Shown: piece by piece, positions 52,554-61,627 of the stretch | Position numbering within the stretch: position 1 is the stretch's first letter | Layout: every line of letters begins with the position of its first letter | NCBI GenBank assembly: GCA_963712165.1 | Contig: CAVQGY010000003.1 | Location: 124,001-188,000 of the forward strand | DNA from: B10-G9 sp963712165 | Lineage (GTDB): Bacteria; Chloroflexota; Anaerolineae; Anaerolineales; UBA11858 | Length of the DNA stretch: 64,000 nt | Direction: 5' to 3' | The notes under the pieces: generated by a model | The model's database searches: none | What the model saw: only the letters and a program-made list of their open reading frames with translations | What the model was told of the DNA's origin: nothing | Position numbers and translations under genes: made by a program

Positions 52554-52950
52554 CAACGCACCTCGATTTCTTCCTTGTAATAATACTATGATTTCGCTTA
52601 TCTCTACTCTGAACTCAGCCCTCCTTGTTTCCTCAATCTGGGAGCTCGCCTGCTTCCACGGCCGGCCCTGCAGCAGCCCACCGCCGCTCCACAGTTGCTG
52701 GACCACTCTGGATTGATTTCCGGTTCAATTCGAGTCCAATCCCATCTACTGTCAAGGACCCATCCTGATATCACTCTGAAGTGAGGTTGGGACGTGACCT
52801 TTTAATCACGAGGTTATTGTATGTGTTTCCATATTCTAAATCCGCGCCTCAATTCTCTGTTTATTCTTCAGCATTTCTACATTAGAATGCTATTGGGTAA
52901 CATTATTATCTATCTGATCATATTATTAGGAAATAGATGGAGGATCCACG
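52554..52950. other. 397-base gap containing the third tRNA-3'/terminator remnant
   Basis: No gene is supported. The remnant occupies 52722-52805. The rest is divergent upstream sequence for the ferredoxin gene (-) and a lipoprotein gene (+), with an AT-rich stretch at 52806-52935 and GGAGG before the ATG at 52951. Confidence 0.6.
52722..52805 (+). repeat. Third copy of the tRNA T-arm/terminator unit (degenerate)
   Basis: TTCGAGTCCAAT (52729-52740) is identical to the T-arm of tRNA-Val. After nine divergent bases, ACTGTCA-x-GGACCCATC (52748-52764) repeats the sequence downstream of that tRNA. The terminator arms are decayed (TCACT/AGTGA core, then GACCTTTT). Upstream, CTCTGGATT (52707-52715) resembles a Gln-CTG anticodon loop but no stem forms. 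Confidence 0.7.
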
Positions 52951-53952
52951 ATGAAATCACGCTGGCTTTTAGGTCTGCTCATTTTCCTATTGGTATCCTG
53001 CAGTGGTCCTGGCACATCCGGGGCCTTGCCGAGCCAGGCTGAACCACTCCCTGCCACTGATGAACCTTCACTGGTTGAACCGACAGAACTACCCCCCACA
53101 ACAGTTGTGCCTACCTCAACGGTAGAAGAACCTCCCCCTCCCACTCAAACTTACACTCCGGTTCCTGCCTTTACACAGGCCCCGATCCCGACCGCTCCCC
53201 TAACAGCCCTGGCCAACCCGGCAGCCATCATAGCCAGGATAGGGGGAGGCCCGAGTTCGTTCTTATTGGTCGGTGGAAGTCAGATCGACGGCTGGATCGA
53301 CGCGGAGGATGTGGCATCTGTTCTATCCCCCACCGCCGAGTATCAAATCTACACAGAGGATGAATTTGTCGGTTGGGTAACCGGTCAGGGGATCACCCAA
53401 GAGCAGATCTGCAACCAATATTATATTGATACCGGACTATTCGCGATCAACCAGAATGCGGTGGGGGTCTCGGGGGATTGGACAGTAAGGCCCAGGATAC
53501 CAGTAGAGATCCCTGCCACAAACGAAATATACCTCCAGGCTCTGGCAGCCTGGCTGGTGGACCAAGCCCCTTCACAGCCGATCGTGAACATCACCAAGAT
53601 CTGGTTGGTTGACCTGGAAGGGAACGGCACGAATGAGGTCCTCCTGAACGCGACCCGTTTTGCGGAACCTTCAGGGCATAATGTTGAGCCCCGCGATTAT
53701 TCAGTGGTACTGATGCGGACGGTTGTGGGTAATGAAGTGGCCACAATCAAGCTGGTAGGTGATTATTATTCTCAGGCTGCTCAGAACCGATTCCCGTTAA
53801 CCTATAGCCTTGAGTTCATCGGTGATTTGAATGGTGACGGCCTGATGGAGGTTGTGGTCGGCGTATCCCGCTGGGAAGGTTCAGGAGTGATGGTCTTTGC
53901 GATCGACGGAACCGATGTCCAGCTTGTGTTTTCAGTGATGTGTTCCCTGTAG
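52951..53952 (+). CDS. Lipoprotein with Pro/Thr stalk, C-terminal VCBS/FG-GAP-like segment
   Basis: 333 residues. Signal with lipobox LLVSC (Cys about 17). A P/T/E-rich stalk of about 60 residues and a mixed domain follow. Toward the end comes FIGDLNGDGLMEVVVGVSRWEGSG, a calcium-binding FG-GAP/VCBS-type repeat with Asp/Asn ligands; a related VDLEGNGTNEVLLNA precedes it. It is surface-anchored, with no catalytic motif. GGAGG lies before the ATG. Confidence 0.72.
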   Translation: MKSRWLLGLLIFLLVSCSGPGTSGALPSQAEPLPATDEPSLVEPTELPPTTVVPTSTVEEPPPPTQTYTPVPAFTQAPIPTAPLTALANPAAIIARIGGGPSSFLLVGGSQIDGWIDAEDVASVLSPTAEYQIYTEDEFVGWVTGQGITQEQICNQYYIDTGLFAINQNAVGVSGDWTVRPRIPVEIPATNEIYLQALAAWLVDQAPSQPIVNITKIWLVDLEGNGTNEVLLNATRFAEPSGHNVEPRDYSVVLMRTVVGNEVATIKLVGDYYSQAAQNRFPLTYSLEFIGDLNGDGLMEVVVGVSRWEGSGVMVFAIDGTDVQLVFSVMCSL

Positions 53953-54145
53953 GTATATTTAAAAGCTTAGTAAGCAGTCTCACGATTTTTTCTCAGTAGG
54001 ATATAGGACTGGTCTAGGAGATTATGATTGTGATCAGAAAGTCGTCCTGTTTCAGATATCGGGTGATTGGCTTAAGTCTGTAGTTGATCATTGGAGCTTC
54101 GAGTATTCTTATCAGAAAAAAATATATTTCCACCCAGGAGAGACC

Positions 54146-55405
54146 ATGACCCTTAACCTGAACGCCATTCGCGCCCAATTTCCAGCCCTGGAACGTCCAG
54201 CGATCTTCCTCGACAATCCGGCCGGGACCCAGATCACAAAACGTTCCCTGGAGCGGATCAGTGACTATCTGGTCCGCTGCAATGCTAATCACGCAGGAGC
54301 TTTTGCTACCAGCCGCGAGTCTGATACCCTGATCGACCAGGCCCGCCAGATGACGGCGGATTTCCTGAATGCTTCCCGTCCCGAAGAGATCGTCTATGGT
54401 CCGAATATGACCACTCTCACCTTGCACCTCAGCCGCTCCATCGCCCGTACTCTCGAGCCGGGTGATACGATCGTTGTCACCCGCCTGGACCATGATGCCA
54501 ATGTCTCCCCCTGGACCTTGATAGCTGCCGACCGGAGCTGCGAGGTGATTTGGGTCGATTTTGATATTGAGGACGGCCGGCTGGACCAGGAGTCTTATCA
54601 AGCAGCCCTGGAAAGAAAACCCAGGCTGGTGGCCTTCGGCTATGCCTCCAACGCTTTGGGCACGATCAACCCGGTCAAAGAGATGACCCGTAGTGCCCAC
54701 GAGGCCGGGGCCCTGGTTTATATCGATGCTGTCCAGTATGCACCCCATGGTCCGATCGATGTCCAGGACCTGGGTGCGGACTTTCTGGTCTGCTCTGCCT
54801 ATAAATTCTATGGTCCCCATATCGGGATCCTCTACGGTAAATACGACCTCCTGGATGAGTTGACCGCCTACAAAGTGAGGCCAGCCTCGGACCAGGTGCC
54901 CTGGAAGTTCGAGACCGGCACTCCCAGTTTTGAGGGCATCGCCGGTGTTTTAGGTGCCCTGGAATATTTCGCCTGGTGCGGGAGCGAGTTCGGGGGAGCC
55001 TTCGAGGAGGGTTATGCGGGGCATTTTTCAGGTCAGGCGAAACTGCTCAAGCAAGGTCTGGCAGCGGTGCAGGATTACGAAGCAGGGCTTTCGCGCCAGC
55101 TTCTGGAGACCCTCTCAGAGGTCCCTGGCATCCGGATCTACGGTTTGGATGATCCCCGGGATGTGGACGAGCGAGTTCCGACAATGGCGATCAACCTGGA
55201 AGGGATCCCTCCCCGCCGGGTCGCGGAGCTGCTGGACGAGAGGGGTATCTATGTCTGGGATGGTAACTATTATGCCCTGTGCGTGACCGAACGATTGGGG
55301 GTGGAGGATACAGGCGGCATGGTCCGGGTCGGGGCGGCGCATTATAACACTCCCTCCGAGATCGACCGCCTGGGAGAGGCGCTGCAAGAGATCAGGGAGT
55401 TATAA
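54146..55405 (+). CDS. Cysteine desulfurase-like class V aminotransferase
   Basis: 419 residues of PLP fold type I, closest in style to the cysteine desulfurase-like (SufS/CsdA-related, TIGR01976-like) group. Segments are FLDNPAGTQI at the N-terminus, TRLDHDANVSPW (His over PLP), YIDAVQYAPHGPID (Asp) and Lys220 in CSAYKFYGPHIGILYG as the PLP lysine. The mobile catalytic Cys of true desulfurases is not obvious, so lyase or transaminase activity on another substrate is possible. AGGAGAG precedes the ATG. Confidence 0.82.
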   Translation: MTLNLNAIRAQFPALERPAIFLDNPAGTQITKRSLERISDYLVRCNANHAGAFATSRESDTLIDQARQMTADFLNASRPEEIVYGPNMTTLTLHLSRSIARTLEPGDTIVVTRLDHDANVSPWTLIAADRSCEVIWVDFDIEDGRLDQESYQAALERKPRLVAFGYASNALGTINPVKEMTRSAHEAGALVYIDAVQYAPHGPIDVQDLGADFLVCSAYKFYGPHIGILYGKYDLLDELTAYKVRPASDQVPWKFETGTPSFEGIAGVLGALEYFAWCGSEFGGAFEEGYAGHFSGQAKLLKQGLAAVQDYEAGLSRQLLETLSEVPGIRIYGLDDPRDVDERVPTMAINLEGIPPRRVAELLDERGIYVWDGNYYALCVTERLGVEDTGGMVRVGAAHYNTPSEIDRLGEALQEIREL

Positions 55406-55406
55406 A

Positions 55407-55449
55407 CATATCAACCTCCGAGGTCGATTCGACCTCGGAGGTTGATATG
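55407..55449. repeat. 43-bp perfect palindrome containing CAACCTCCGAGGTC
   Basis: Two 21-base arms are perfectly complementary around a single central T. Each arm carries the CAACCTC(C/G)GAGGTC motif that is repeated as a cluster at 63256-63341. It begins two bases after the stop of the + strand gene and lies next to the terminator of the - strand gene. It may fold into a stable hairpin or a dispersed repeat. Confidence 0.85.
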
Positions 55450-55480
55450 AAAAAAAACAGCCCGGGAAGATCCCGGGCTG
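55450..55480 (-). terminator. Rho-independent terminator of lat
   Basis: On the - strand, CAGCCCGGGA/TCCCGGGCTG (loop of 3) is followed by eight T residues (complement of 55450-55457), about 30 bases after the lat stop codon. Confidence 0.9.
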
Positions 55481-55509
55481 CAGGAATACATGCGTTATTA
55501 TATTCAAAT

Positions 55510-56841
55510 CTACTTAGCAGGAATGCTCTGGGCGACGACCTCCAGGGCGTTATCAATAACTTCCTGGGGTGTGTCGAGCATGCCCCGGAAGCGGATCGAG
55601 TGGTCGCCCGATTTCATAGCTAACAGGCCGTTGTTGAACATGCTGTCCAGCATCAGATCTCGTTTGCCCTGGTCTGGAAGGTCGAAGGCAATCATTAAAC
55701 CTTTCCCGCGAACATTGCTGAGGATTTCTTTGGACTCAGCTGCGATACTTTCCAGTCCATCCTGCATGACCAGGCCCATCTTGGCGGTATGATCGATCAA
55801 CTTCTCTTCCTCGATGATCTCCAGGATCTTTGTAAAGCGGACCATGTCGACCAGATTCCCCCCCCAGGTGCTGTTGATCCGGCTTGATTCCACAAAAACG
55901 TTATTTTCCACCTCATCCACTCGCTTGCTGGCGATGATGCCGCAGACCTGGGTCTTTTTCCCGAAGGCGATGATATCAGGCTCTATGCCATAATGTTCAT
56001 AAGCCCACATCTTCCCGGTGATCCCAATCCCGCTCTGGATCTCATCAAAGATCAACAGGAATTCGTGCTCATCCGCCAGGGAACGCAATCGCTGGATGAA
56101 CTCGGGTCGGAAATGATTGTCACCACCTTCTCCCTGGACAGGTTCCAGGATCAGAGCAGCGATATCACCTGGAAATTGCTTCAGGGCTGTTTTGATCTGG
56201 ATGATGGCGATCTCTTCTGCTTTCTGGACGTCTTTCAGGACTTCTGGAGAGACTGGGAAACGCAGTTTGGGGTTAATGATCCGCGGCCAGTCGAATTTTG
56301 GGAAGTACATATGCTTGCGCGGATCGCTGGTATTTGTCAGGGATAATGTATACCCAGACCGGCCGTGGAAGGCTTCCTGGAAGTGGATCACCTTGGATCC
56401 CAGGCCGTGCAGCAGGCCCACATCAGATCCCTTTATTCGGTCCAGGTTTTTGCGTACTTTCCAGTCAAAAGCTGTTTTCAGCGCATTTTCCACTGCCAGG
56501 GCACCACCGCTCACCAGGAAAAGATGCGGCATGGATTCCGGCATAACCACCTGCTGGAATTTCTCCACGAACTCGGCCATCAGGGTGGTGTAAATATCGC
56601 TGTTGGAGGGTTTGTGCATCGCAGAGAGGGTCAGCTTTTCAAGATATGCCGGGTCCTTGAATTTAGGGTGATTATAAGCTACTGCGTTGCTGGCAAAAAA
56701 GGTGAAGAAGTCGATATATTCGCGGCCGGTGATCTGATCCACAAAATAGACACCGTGGGATCTTTCAAGATCGAAGAGGATCGAGTTCCCATCAGCAAGC
56801 ATATTCCTGGCAATGGTATGATGGACATCAACGGGTTTCAT
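55510..56841 (-). CDS. lat: L-lysine 6-aminotransferase
   Basis: 443 residues of the class III aminotransferase fold with the lysine-6-transaminase pattern: LFLVSGGALAVENALKTAFDWKVRKN, HGRSGYTLSLTNT, EPVQGEGGDNHFR, FDEIQSGIGITGKMWAYEHYG and the PLP Lys (about 296) in IAFGKKTQVCG. It transfers the epsilon-amino group of lysine to 2-oxoglutarate, giving 2-aminoadipate-6-semialdehyde (cyclising to piperideine-6-carboxylate). A lysine 6-dehydrogenase is encoded 3 kb away. A -10-like TATAAT is present upstream on the - strand (56895-56900). Confidence 0.9.
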   Translation of the reverse strand: MKPVDVHHTIARNMLADGNSILFDLERSHGVYFVDQITGREYIDFFTFFASNAVAYNHPKFKDPAYLEKLTLSAMHKPSNSDIYTTLMAEFVEKFQQVVMPESMPHLFLVSGGALAVENALKTAFDWKVRKNLDRIKGSDVGLLHGLGSKVIHFQEAFHGRSGYTLSLTNTSDPRKHMYFPKFDWPRIINPKLRFPVSPEVLKDVQKAEEIAIIQIKTALKQFPGDIAALILEPVQGEGGDNHFRPEFIQRLRSLADEHEFLLIFDEIQSGIGITGKMWAYEHYGIEPDIIAFGKKTQVCGIIASKRVDEVENNVFVESSRINSTWGGNLVDMVRFTKILEIIEEEKLIDHTAKMGLVMQDGLESIAAESKEILSNVRGKGLMIAFDLPDQGKRDLMLDSMFNNGLLAMKSGDHSIRFRGMLDTPQEVIDNALEVVAQSIPAK

Positions 56842-56941
56842 GCGGGAAATCTCCTGGTTTTAAGCTTAGTATTTTCTTTTCATACAGCCTTGATATTATA
56901 GTACATAACAGGACCAAACTGACACCCCTCACGGGGGTATT

Positions 56942-56970
56942 TTGTCATTATTTACCTAATCAATTATAAT
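56942..56970 (+). promoter_or_regulatory. Promoter of the ABC transporter operon
   Basis: TTGTCA (56942-56947), 17 bases, TATAAT (56965-56970). The in-frame ATG at 56969 lies inside this -10, which supports a later translation start. Confidence 0.8.
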
Positions 56971-57001
56971 GAGGTCTCATCGAATGATAAGGAAGTTGTT
57001 T

Positions 57002-57910
57002 ATGGATACCAAAGTGATCGAAACCAAGAATCTCACTGTTTATTACGGCAAACACCGGGGAATTTTGGATGTCAACCTGGTGGTTGAGAGAGGAGAGGTA
57101 TTCGGATTCCTGGGTCCAAACGGCGCGGGGAAAACGACTACTCAGCGGGTGCTGCTGGATGTCTTTCCTCCCACAAAAGGACAGGCTTCAGTATTTGGTC
57201 TCGACTGCCAAAAGGACGGTGTCAAGATCCGCAAGAAGGTGGGCTATTTACCAGGTGAGTTAGCCCTTTATGCCAATATGAAAGCAAGTGATTTCTTCCA
57301 GATGTATGAATATCTGCGCAAGGATAATACTTCTAATGGTTATTGGAAGGAGCTGGCGGAAAGGCTGGACCTGGACACAAGTCGAAAGATAAATCAATTT
57401 TCCCGGGGGAACAAACAGAAAGTCGGCGTGGTGGCTGCTTTTATGAGCAAAGCTGACTTGTTGATCCTGGATGAGCCCACCGGGGGGTTGGATCCCTTGG
57501 TCCAAAAGACTGTCCTGGAAATGGTCCGGGAAGTCAAAGCTGAAGGCCGGACAGTGTTTTTCTCCACCCACATCCTTCCAGAAGCTCAGGCTGTCTGTGA
57601 CCGTGTGGGCATTATCCGCGATGGCCAGTTGGTTGCCACACAAAGAGTTGAGGACCTGTTTGCCCAGCGTTTGAACCGCCTGACCTTGATCTTTGAAGGT
57701 TTTCCCCCCGCAGATGATTTCAAGATCCCAGGAGTGACAGAACTCGATCGAACTCAGCAAAGCATCACTCTTGAGGTGGTTGAAAACCTTCCCCGGGTCC
57801 TGGCCGCCGCTGCTGACCATAATGTGAGGGATATCGAGACCCACAATATCAGCCTGGAGGAGATCTTCCTGGCCTATTACAGCGTGGAAAAGGGAGAGAA
57901 AGATGTTTAG
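57002..57910 (+). CDS. ABC transporter ATP-binding protein
   Basis: 302 residues from the ATG at 57002 (AAGGAAG site). Walker A GPNGAGKTT, signature FSRGNKQKV (variant of LSGGQ), Walker B LLILDEPTGGLDP and switch His in FFSTHILPEA are present. A C-terminal regulatory extension is typical of drug/antibiotic or heme-export ABC-2 systems. It pairs with the permease whose gene overlaps by eight bases. Confidence 0.92.
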   Translation: MDTKVIETKNLTVYYGKHRGILDVNLVVERGEVFGFLGPNGAGKTTTQRVLLDVFPPTKGQASVFGLDCQKDGVKIRKKVGYLPGELALYANMKASDFFQMYEYLRKDNTSNGYWKELAERLDLDTSRKINQFSRGNKQKVGVVAAFMSKADLLILDEPTGGLDPLVQKTVLEMVREVKAEGRTVFFSTHILPEAQAVCDRVGIIRDGQLVATQRVEDLFAQRLNRLTLIFEGFPPADDFKIPGVTELDRTQQSITLEVVENLPRVLAAAADHNVRDIETHNISLEEIFLAYYSVEKGEKDV

Positions 57911-58724
57911 ATTACTTGTTCAGGAGCTGAAATTCCGGCGGGGTGCTATATTTGGCTGGGGGCTGGGTTTGAGCTTTTTACCCATTGTGTATATCGCCAT
58001 CTACCCCTCAGTTGCTGAGGAAATGGCTGCATTTGCGGATATTCCCCTGTATCAGGCATTTGGAATGAGCCTCGGTACATTTTCAGATTGGGTGGCATCC
58101 ATCCTGATGGTCTTTTTACCTCTTGTCGCCTCCATCTATGCCATCATTAATGGAACAGCCACTCTGGCAGGCGAGGAAGAGGACGGCCGCTTGGAAATGT
58201 TAGTAACCTTGCCAATACCTCGCTGGCAGATCGTCACAGCCAAAGCCCTGGCACATAGCATTTCTTCAGTAGTCCTCTATATTATTGTTTCCTTGGTATC
58301 CTGGGGTGTCTTCGAAGGGATCAAGGGACAGATAGAGACGGACTTAAGTGGAAAACAGATGTTCACAGCTGTTATGGCGGGTTGGCCGCTGATCTTTGCG
58401 ATGGGTATGATCTCTGTGTTCCTGGCAGTCTTCTGTTCCCGGCGGAGAATTGCTTCCATGATTGCCGCTGCTGTCCTGGCAGTGAGCTATTTTGGGAGTA
58501 ATCTTTCAGGTTCAACGCCAGTCTTGGAACCCTTTGAGCCTTTTTTCCTTTTTACTTATCTTGATGCCACCGGCAAAGCCATTAACACCGGCCAAAAGAT
58601 AGAGGATGTGGCCGTCTTGCTTGGCATCGGCCTGGCCTCTTATCTCCTGGCTGTGTTATTTTTCCAGCGGCGCAAGTTAACAGTGGGCGCCTGGCCCTGG
58701 CAGAGAGGCCGGGTGGAGAGTTAG
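57903..58724 (+). CDS. ABC-2 type permease
   Basis: 273 residues with six membrane helices. The DGRLEMLVTLPIPRWQIVTAKA stretch is the coupling-helix motif of ABC-2 exporters. It partners the ATPase encoded immediately upstream. Substrate unknown; export of a drug, lipid or polymer is usual for this class. Confidence 0.9.
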   Translation: MFRLLVQELKFRRGAIFGWGLGLSFLPIVYIAIYPSVAEEMAAFADIPLYQAFGMSLGTFSDWVASILMVFLPLVASIYAIINGTATLAGEEEDGRLEMLVTLPIPRWQIVTAKALAHSISSVVLYIIVSLVSWGVFEGIKGQIETDLSGKQMFTAVMAGWPLIFAMGMISVFLAVFCSRRRIASMIAAAVLAVSYFGSNLSGSTPVLEPFEPFFLFTYLDATGKAINTGQKIEDVAVLLGIGLASYLLAVLFFQRRKLTVGAWPWQRGRVES

Positions 58725-58745
58725 GTCTCGTTTCAACTACACATC

Positions 58746-58778
58746 AAATATCGCTCAGAAGAAGAGCGATATTTTTTT
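58746..58778 (+). terminator. Terminator of the ABC transporter operon
   Basis: AAATATCGCTC pairs with GAGCGATATTT (11 bp, loop AGAAGAA), followed by a T run. Confidence 0.92.
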
Positions 58779-58865
58779 CCACCTGGTGAGAGTCCGGGGC
58801 GTGCCTGATTTTCGGGGCTGCACACCTCCACGCTCCAGCAGTGTTTTTTGGGTAGATTTCCCGTA

Positions 58866-58871
58866 TATAAT
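58866..58871 (+). promoter_or_regulatory. -10 element candidate for the winged-helix gene
   Basis: TATAAT 53 bases upstream of the ATG at 58925. No convincing -35 is seen. Confidence 0.35.
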
Positions 58872-58924
58872 AGAAGTGCGCTTGATCCAAATTGAATGCC
58901 AGCTCAACGGATAAGGAGGAGCAA

Positions 58925-59827
58925 ATGAGTGTTCGAGACCAGGTTTTTCAGCTCTTAGGGGAAACTACGGGTTCAATATTTCCCATTGCCAGGGAAATTA
59001 TGACACCCCTCTTTGAGGAATACTTCAGCGAACAGCGATTTTACCAGCCGACGTTCATCGCCTATCAGTTCTCCCCTGAAAAACTGACAGAGGCGATCTA
59101 CCAAAAGAGGGCGCCTTATAATAATCCAGAAAAGATCCGAGAGAATCTGGAAGATGCGGCACAAGCCGGTTATCTGGAGAAAGAAGGGGAAGGGGAGTAC
59201 CAGATCAGCAAGAAAGGGAAAAATGCAATCGACTTTGTCCATGATCAATTCTATGGTCATATTAATCGAGTCAACCAGTATCCGTCAGATAAACTTCAAA
59301 CCCTGGCTGGACTTCTGGGAGCCCTGGTTGAGAATGCTGCCCGCGCTGAGCTTAACAGTGGAATCTTGAGCCTTGAGCTTGTTCAGGGAGGCCATCCGGA
59401 GGTGGAACCCGGCACACTGGCTGAGGTTGACCAGCTGCTGGATGACTTGAATGCATTTCGGGATGACGCGCATATCGCAGCCTGGTCCCCAACAGGAGTT
59501 ACAGGCCAGGTCTGGGAGGCCCTGACCTTCCTCTGGAATGGCCAGGCCAGCACTGCTGAGGAATTGGTTGAAAAACTGCCCTATCGAAACTATACAGTGG
59601 AGGAGTACCAGAAAGCCCTGGATAAGCTCGTGGGTTTAGGGTGGGCTGAAACCGGGGATGAAGGCTACCATTTGACGGAATCCGGGAAAAAGATCCGGGA
59701 CAAAGCTGAACAGGACACCAATGAATTTTATTTCAATCCCTGGAAGGTTCTTTCAGAAGAAGAGCTGGGGACATTAAAAGGACTTCTCGCAGAACTCAAG
59801 GATACCAATCTAAAGCTGCTAAATTAA
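58925..59827 (+). CDS. Protein with two winged-helix-like domains
   Basis: 300 residues from the ATG at 58925 (AAGGAGGAGCAA). Two segments follow the winged-helix pattern: residues about 55-100 (KIRENLEDAAQAGYLEKEGEGEYQISKKGKNAI) and about 215-270 (TVEEYQKALDKLVGLGWAETGDEGYHLTESGKKIRDKAE). In each, a helix-turn-helix is followed by a beta wing and a TxxG(K/R) step. The middle part is helical. It could bind DNA or act as a dimeric regulator; nothing in the neighbourhood identifies the target. Confidence 0.6.
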   Translation: MSVRDQVFQLLGETTGSIFPIAREIMTPLFEEYFSEQRFYQPTFIAYQFSPEKLTEAIYQKRAPYNNPEKIRENLEDAAQAGYLEKEGEGEYQISKKGKNAIDFVHDQFYGHINRVNQYPSDKLQTLAGLLGALVENAARAELNSGILSLELVQGGHPEVEPGTLAEVDQLLDDLNAFRDDAHIAAWSPTGVTGQVWEALTFLWNGQASTAEELVEKLPYRNYTVEEYQKALDKLVGLGWAETGDEGYHLTESGKKIRDKAEQDTNEFYFNPWKVLSEEELGTLKGLLAELKDTNLKLLN

Positions 59828-59857
59828 TTGGCCGGAAAAATCCTACTTCCACTAGCT

Positions 59858-59886
59858 AAAAACGCCAGGAATGTCCTGGCGTTTTT
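59858..59886. terminator. Bidirectional terminator between convergent genes
   Basis: AAAAACGCCAGGA and TCCTGGCGTTTTT form a 13-bp stem with loop ATG. Poly-A on one side and poly-T on the other serve both strands. Confidence 0.92.
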
Positions 59887-59915
59887 CATGTGATTTATTG
59901 GCTACCGATTTGAGG

Positions 59916-61073
59916 TTAATATACCTCGAAGCGGATCCCCCGCTGATGGACAGCTTCCATGAAATCAGCCGGGGGCACTGCTACTTCCATAGACACACCA
60001 CCAGCCGGGACTACTCCACGGGCTTGAAAGCCCATCATGATAGCGCAGTGCCAGCCGGTCAGTCTTTCCATAGCCGTGAAGCCGGTCTCTTTGTCGTAGG
60101 TATCGACCAGGTCCACCGTGAGTGTGGTTTCCTGACCGTCCTTGATCCCGGATCCAACCACGCGAATCACACAAATATCGCGGATCTCTGCCGCCCGGAT
60201 CTTTGGTTCCAGCAGGGTGTGATAAACCTCCCGGGGGATAACATCTTTCCCGTTGACTTCAATCGGCTCCTCTGAAAAGAGCCCCAGCTCCTTAAAAGCC
60301 CGCAGCCATTCAAAATGACCGGGGTAGCGCAGGGTTTTATTGGTATAGTCCTGGAGCTTTCCTTCCAGGGTCCAGGGCGAGGTGGACATCCCGCCAGATG
60401 TTATATCTGCTTCCAGTTGGCCTAAGGGGGAGAAGTCGATCATTTCTGGTTCTGTGAGCGTATCCACCCGCGTCAGAACCCCATCCCTCAGGAAGGTAGC
60501 CTGACCATCCAGCTCGTTGGTTAAGCCGTTGATGTGAAAGGTTGCCTGGTAATTCCAGGGCGGGACCGGGTTTTGGGGCAGGCCGCCGTCATAGATATGG
60601 ACAGCGTGGGGTTCGTCAAGAAGATCCACTGCATACATGGCCATGGTCACATTCAATCCCGGACCCATACCGCAGTCGGGGACGATACTTACTCCGGCTT
60701 TCTTGGCTTCGCTGTCCAAGGCAAGCTGCTGGAGCACTACACCTGTGTGTCCTCCCATATCGCACATGCTGCTGCCTGCCGCCAGGCAGGCTTTGGTAAT
60801 TTCCAAATTATAGTAGTAGGGAACCGCGCTGAGAGTCACATCCATCCCTGGTAGGAACATGTCCAGGGCTGCCCGGTCGCTTACATCCAGCCCGATCCCG
60901 GACGCTACCTCCCGGCCGATAAGCTGATTGATGCGCTGGGCGGAAGCCGAGGCAGTTTCCTCCTGAAGATCCGCCATGAGAATTCTCTTGGCTGCTCCGA
61001 ATTTGGCCAGGTCGTAAGCTGCTGCAGTGCCCTGCCTGCCAGCCCCCAGTACTGCATAGGTGTATTTACTCAT
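59916..61073 (-). CDS. lysDH: L-lysine 6-dehydrogenase (saccharopine dehydrogenase family)
   Basis: 385 residues. Rossmann start YAVLGAGRQGTAAAYDLAKF, then a MCDMGGHTGVVLQQLALDSEAKKAGVSIVPDCGMGPGLNV stretch typical of bacterial lysine 6-dehydrogenase. The C-terminal domain has GFTAMERLTGWHCAIMMGFQARG. It oxidises the epsilon-amino carbon of lysine with NAD+ to 2-aminoadipate-6-semialdehyde and ammonia. The upstream Lrp gene in the same unit, and lat nearby, support lysine as substrate. Related carboxynorspermidine or saccharopine reductases are the main alternatives. Confidence 0.82.
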   Translation of the reverse strand: MSKYTYAVLGAGRQGTAAAYDLAKFGAAKRILMADLQEETASASAQRINQLIGREVASGIGLDVSDRAALDMFLPGMDVTLSAVPYYYNLEITKACLAAGSSMCDMGGHTGVVLQQLALDSEAKKAGVSIVPDCGMGPGLNVTMAMYAVDLLDEPHAVHIYDGGLPQNPVPPWNYQATFHINGLTNELDGQATFLRDGVLTRVDTLTEPEMIDFSPLGQLEADITSGGMSTSPWTLEGKLQDYTNKTLRYPGHFEWLRAFKELGLFSEEPIEVNGKDVIPREVYHTLLEPKIRAAEIRDICVIRVVGSGIKDGQETTLTVDLVDTYDKETGFTAMERLTGWHCAIMMGFQARGVVPAGGVSMEVAVPPADFMEAVHQRGIRFEVY

Positions 61074-61102
61074 TGATCCTCCTCCATCTGAATGCCCTTG
61101 GA

Positions 61103-61570
61103 TCAGTTCACCTGGTCTTTGAATTGGTTTTCAGGGCGCCAGAAAAAGCTTAGTTTGAATATATTGCCAATCACCTGCGTTTCTGTGGAGTGGATACCAG
61201 GAATATTCTGGATCTGGTCAGTGATCAAGCTTGTCAAGTGCTCCCGGTCCCGGCAGAAGACCTCCAGGACCAGATCATAACCCCCCAGGGTGAGGACCAG
61301 ATAACTGACCTCGGGAAGCTTTTCCAGAGTCTCGGCAACTGAATAAATAGAACCCGGATCAACCTGGACTCCGATCAGGGCAGGGGCATTGTAGCCCACC
61401 GCAAAGGGGTCGATCACCGCGATGGTCTGCACGATGCCTTTCTCCACCAGGCTGGCATAACGGCTGCGAATGGTCGATTCCGCCACCCCGGCTTTTTTGG
61501 CGATCTTTGTGAAGGGAGTCCTGCCATCTTCCTGGAGGGCGTTCAATATCAAATGATCCAGTTCATCCAT
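61103..61570 (-). CDS. Lrp/AsnC family transcriptional regulator
   Basis: 155 residues. An N-terminal HTH (DGRTPFTKIAKKAGVAESTIRSRYASLVEKGIV) is followed by a RAM ligand-binding domain (GVQVDPGSIYSVAETLEKLPEVSYLVLTLGGYDLVLEVFC). It lies directly upstream of lysDH (29 bases) and divergent from the mttB-like gene. A role as amino-acid-responsive local regulator of both is likely. Confidence 0.92.
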   Translation of the reverse strand: MDELDHLILNALQEDGRTPFTKIAKKAGVAESTIRSRYASLVEKGIVQTIAVIDPFAVGYNAPALIGVQVDPGSIYSVAETLEKLPEVSYLVLTLGGYDLVLEVFCRDREHLTSLITDQIQNIPGIHSTETQVIGNIFKLSFFWRPENQFKDQVN

Positions 61571-61627
61571 ATTTCGCTCCCTTATCGATCATAAGGAATA
61601 ATCAACGAATAGAATATGCTGGATTGA

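Noticed and set aside
52675..52748. Possible intact tRNA-Gln
   Set aside because: A CTCTGGATT loop-like string and a T-arm are present, but neither acceptor nor anticodon stems pair; only the 3' remnant can be supported.
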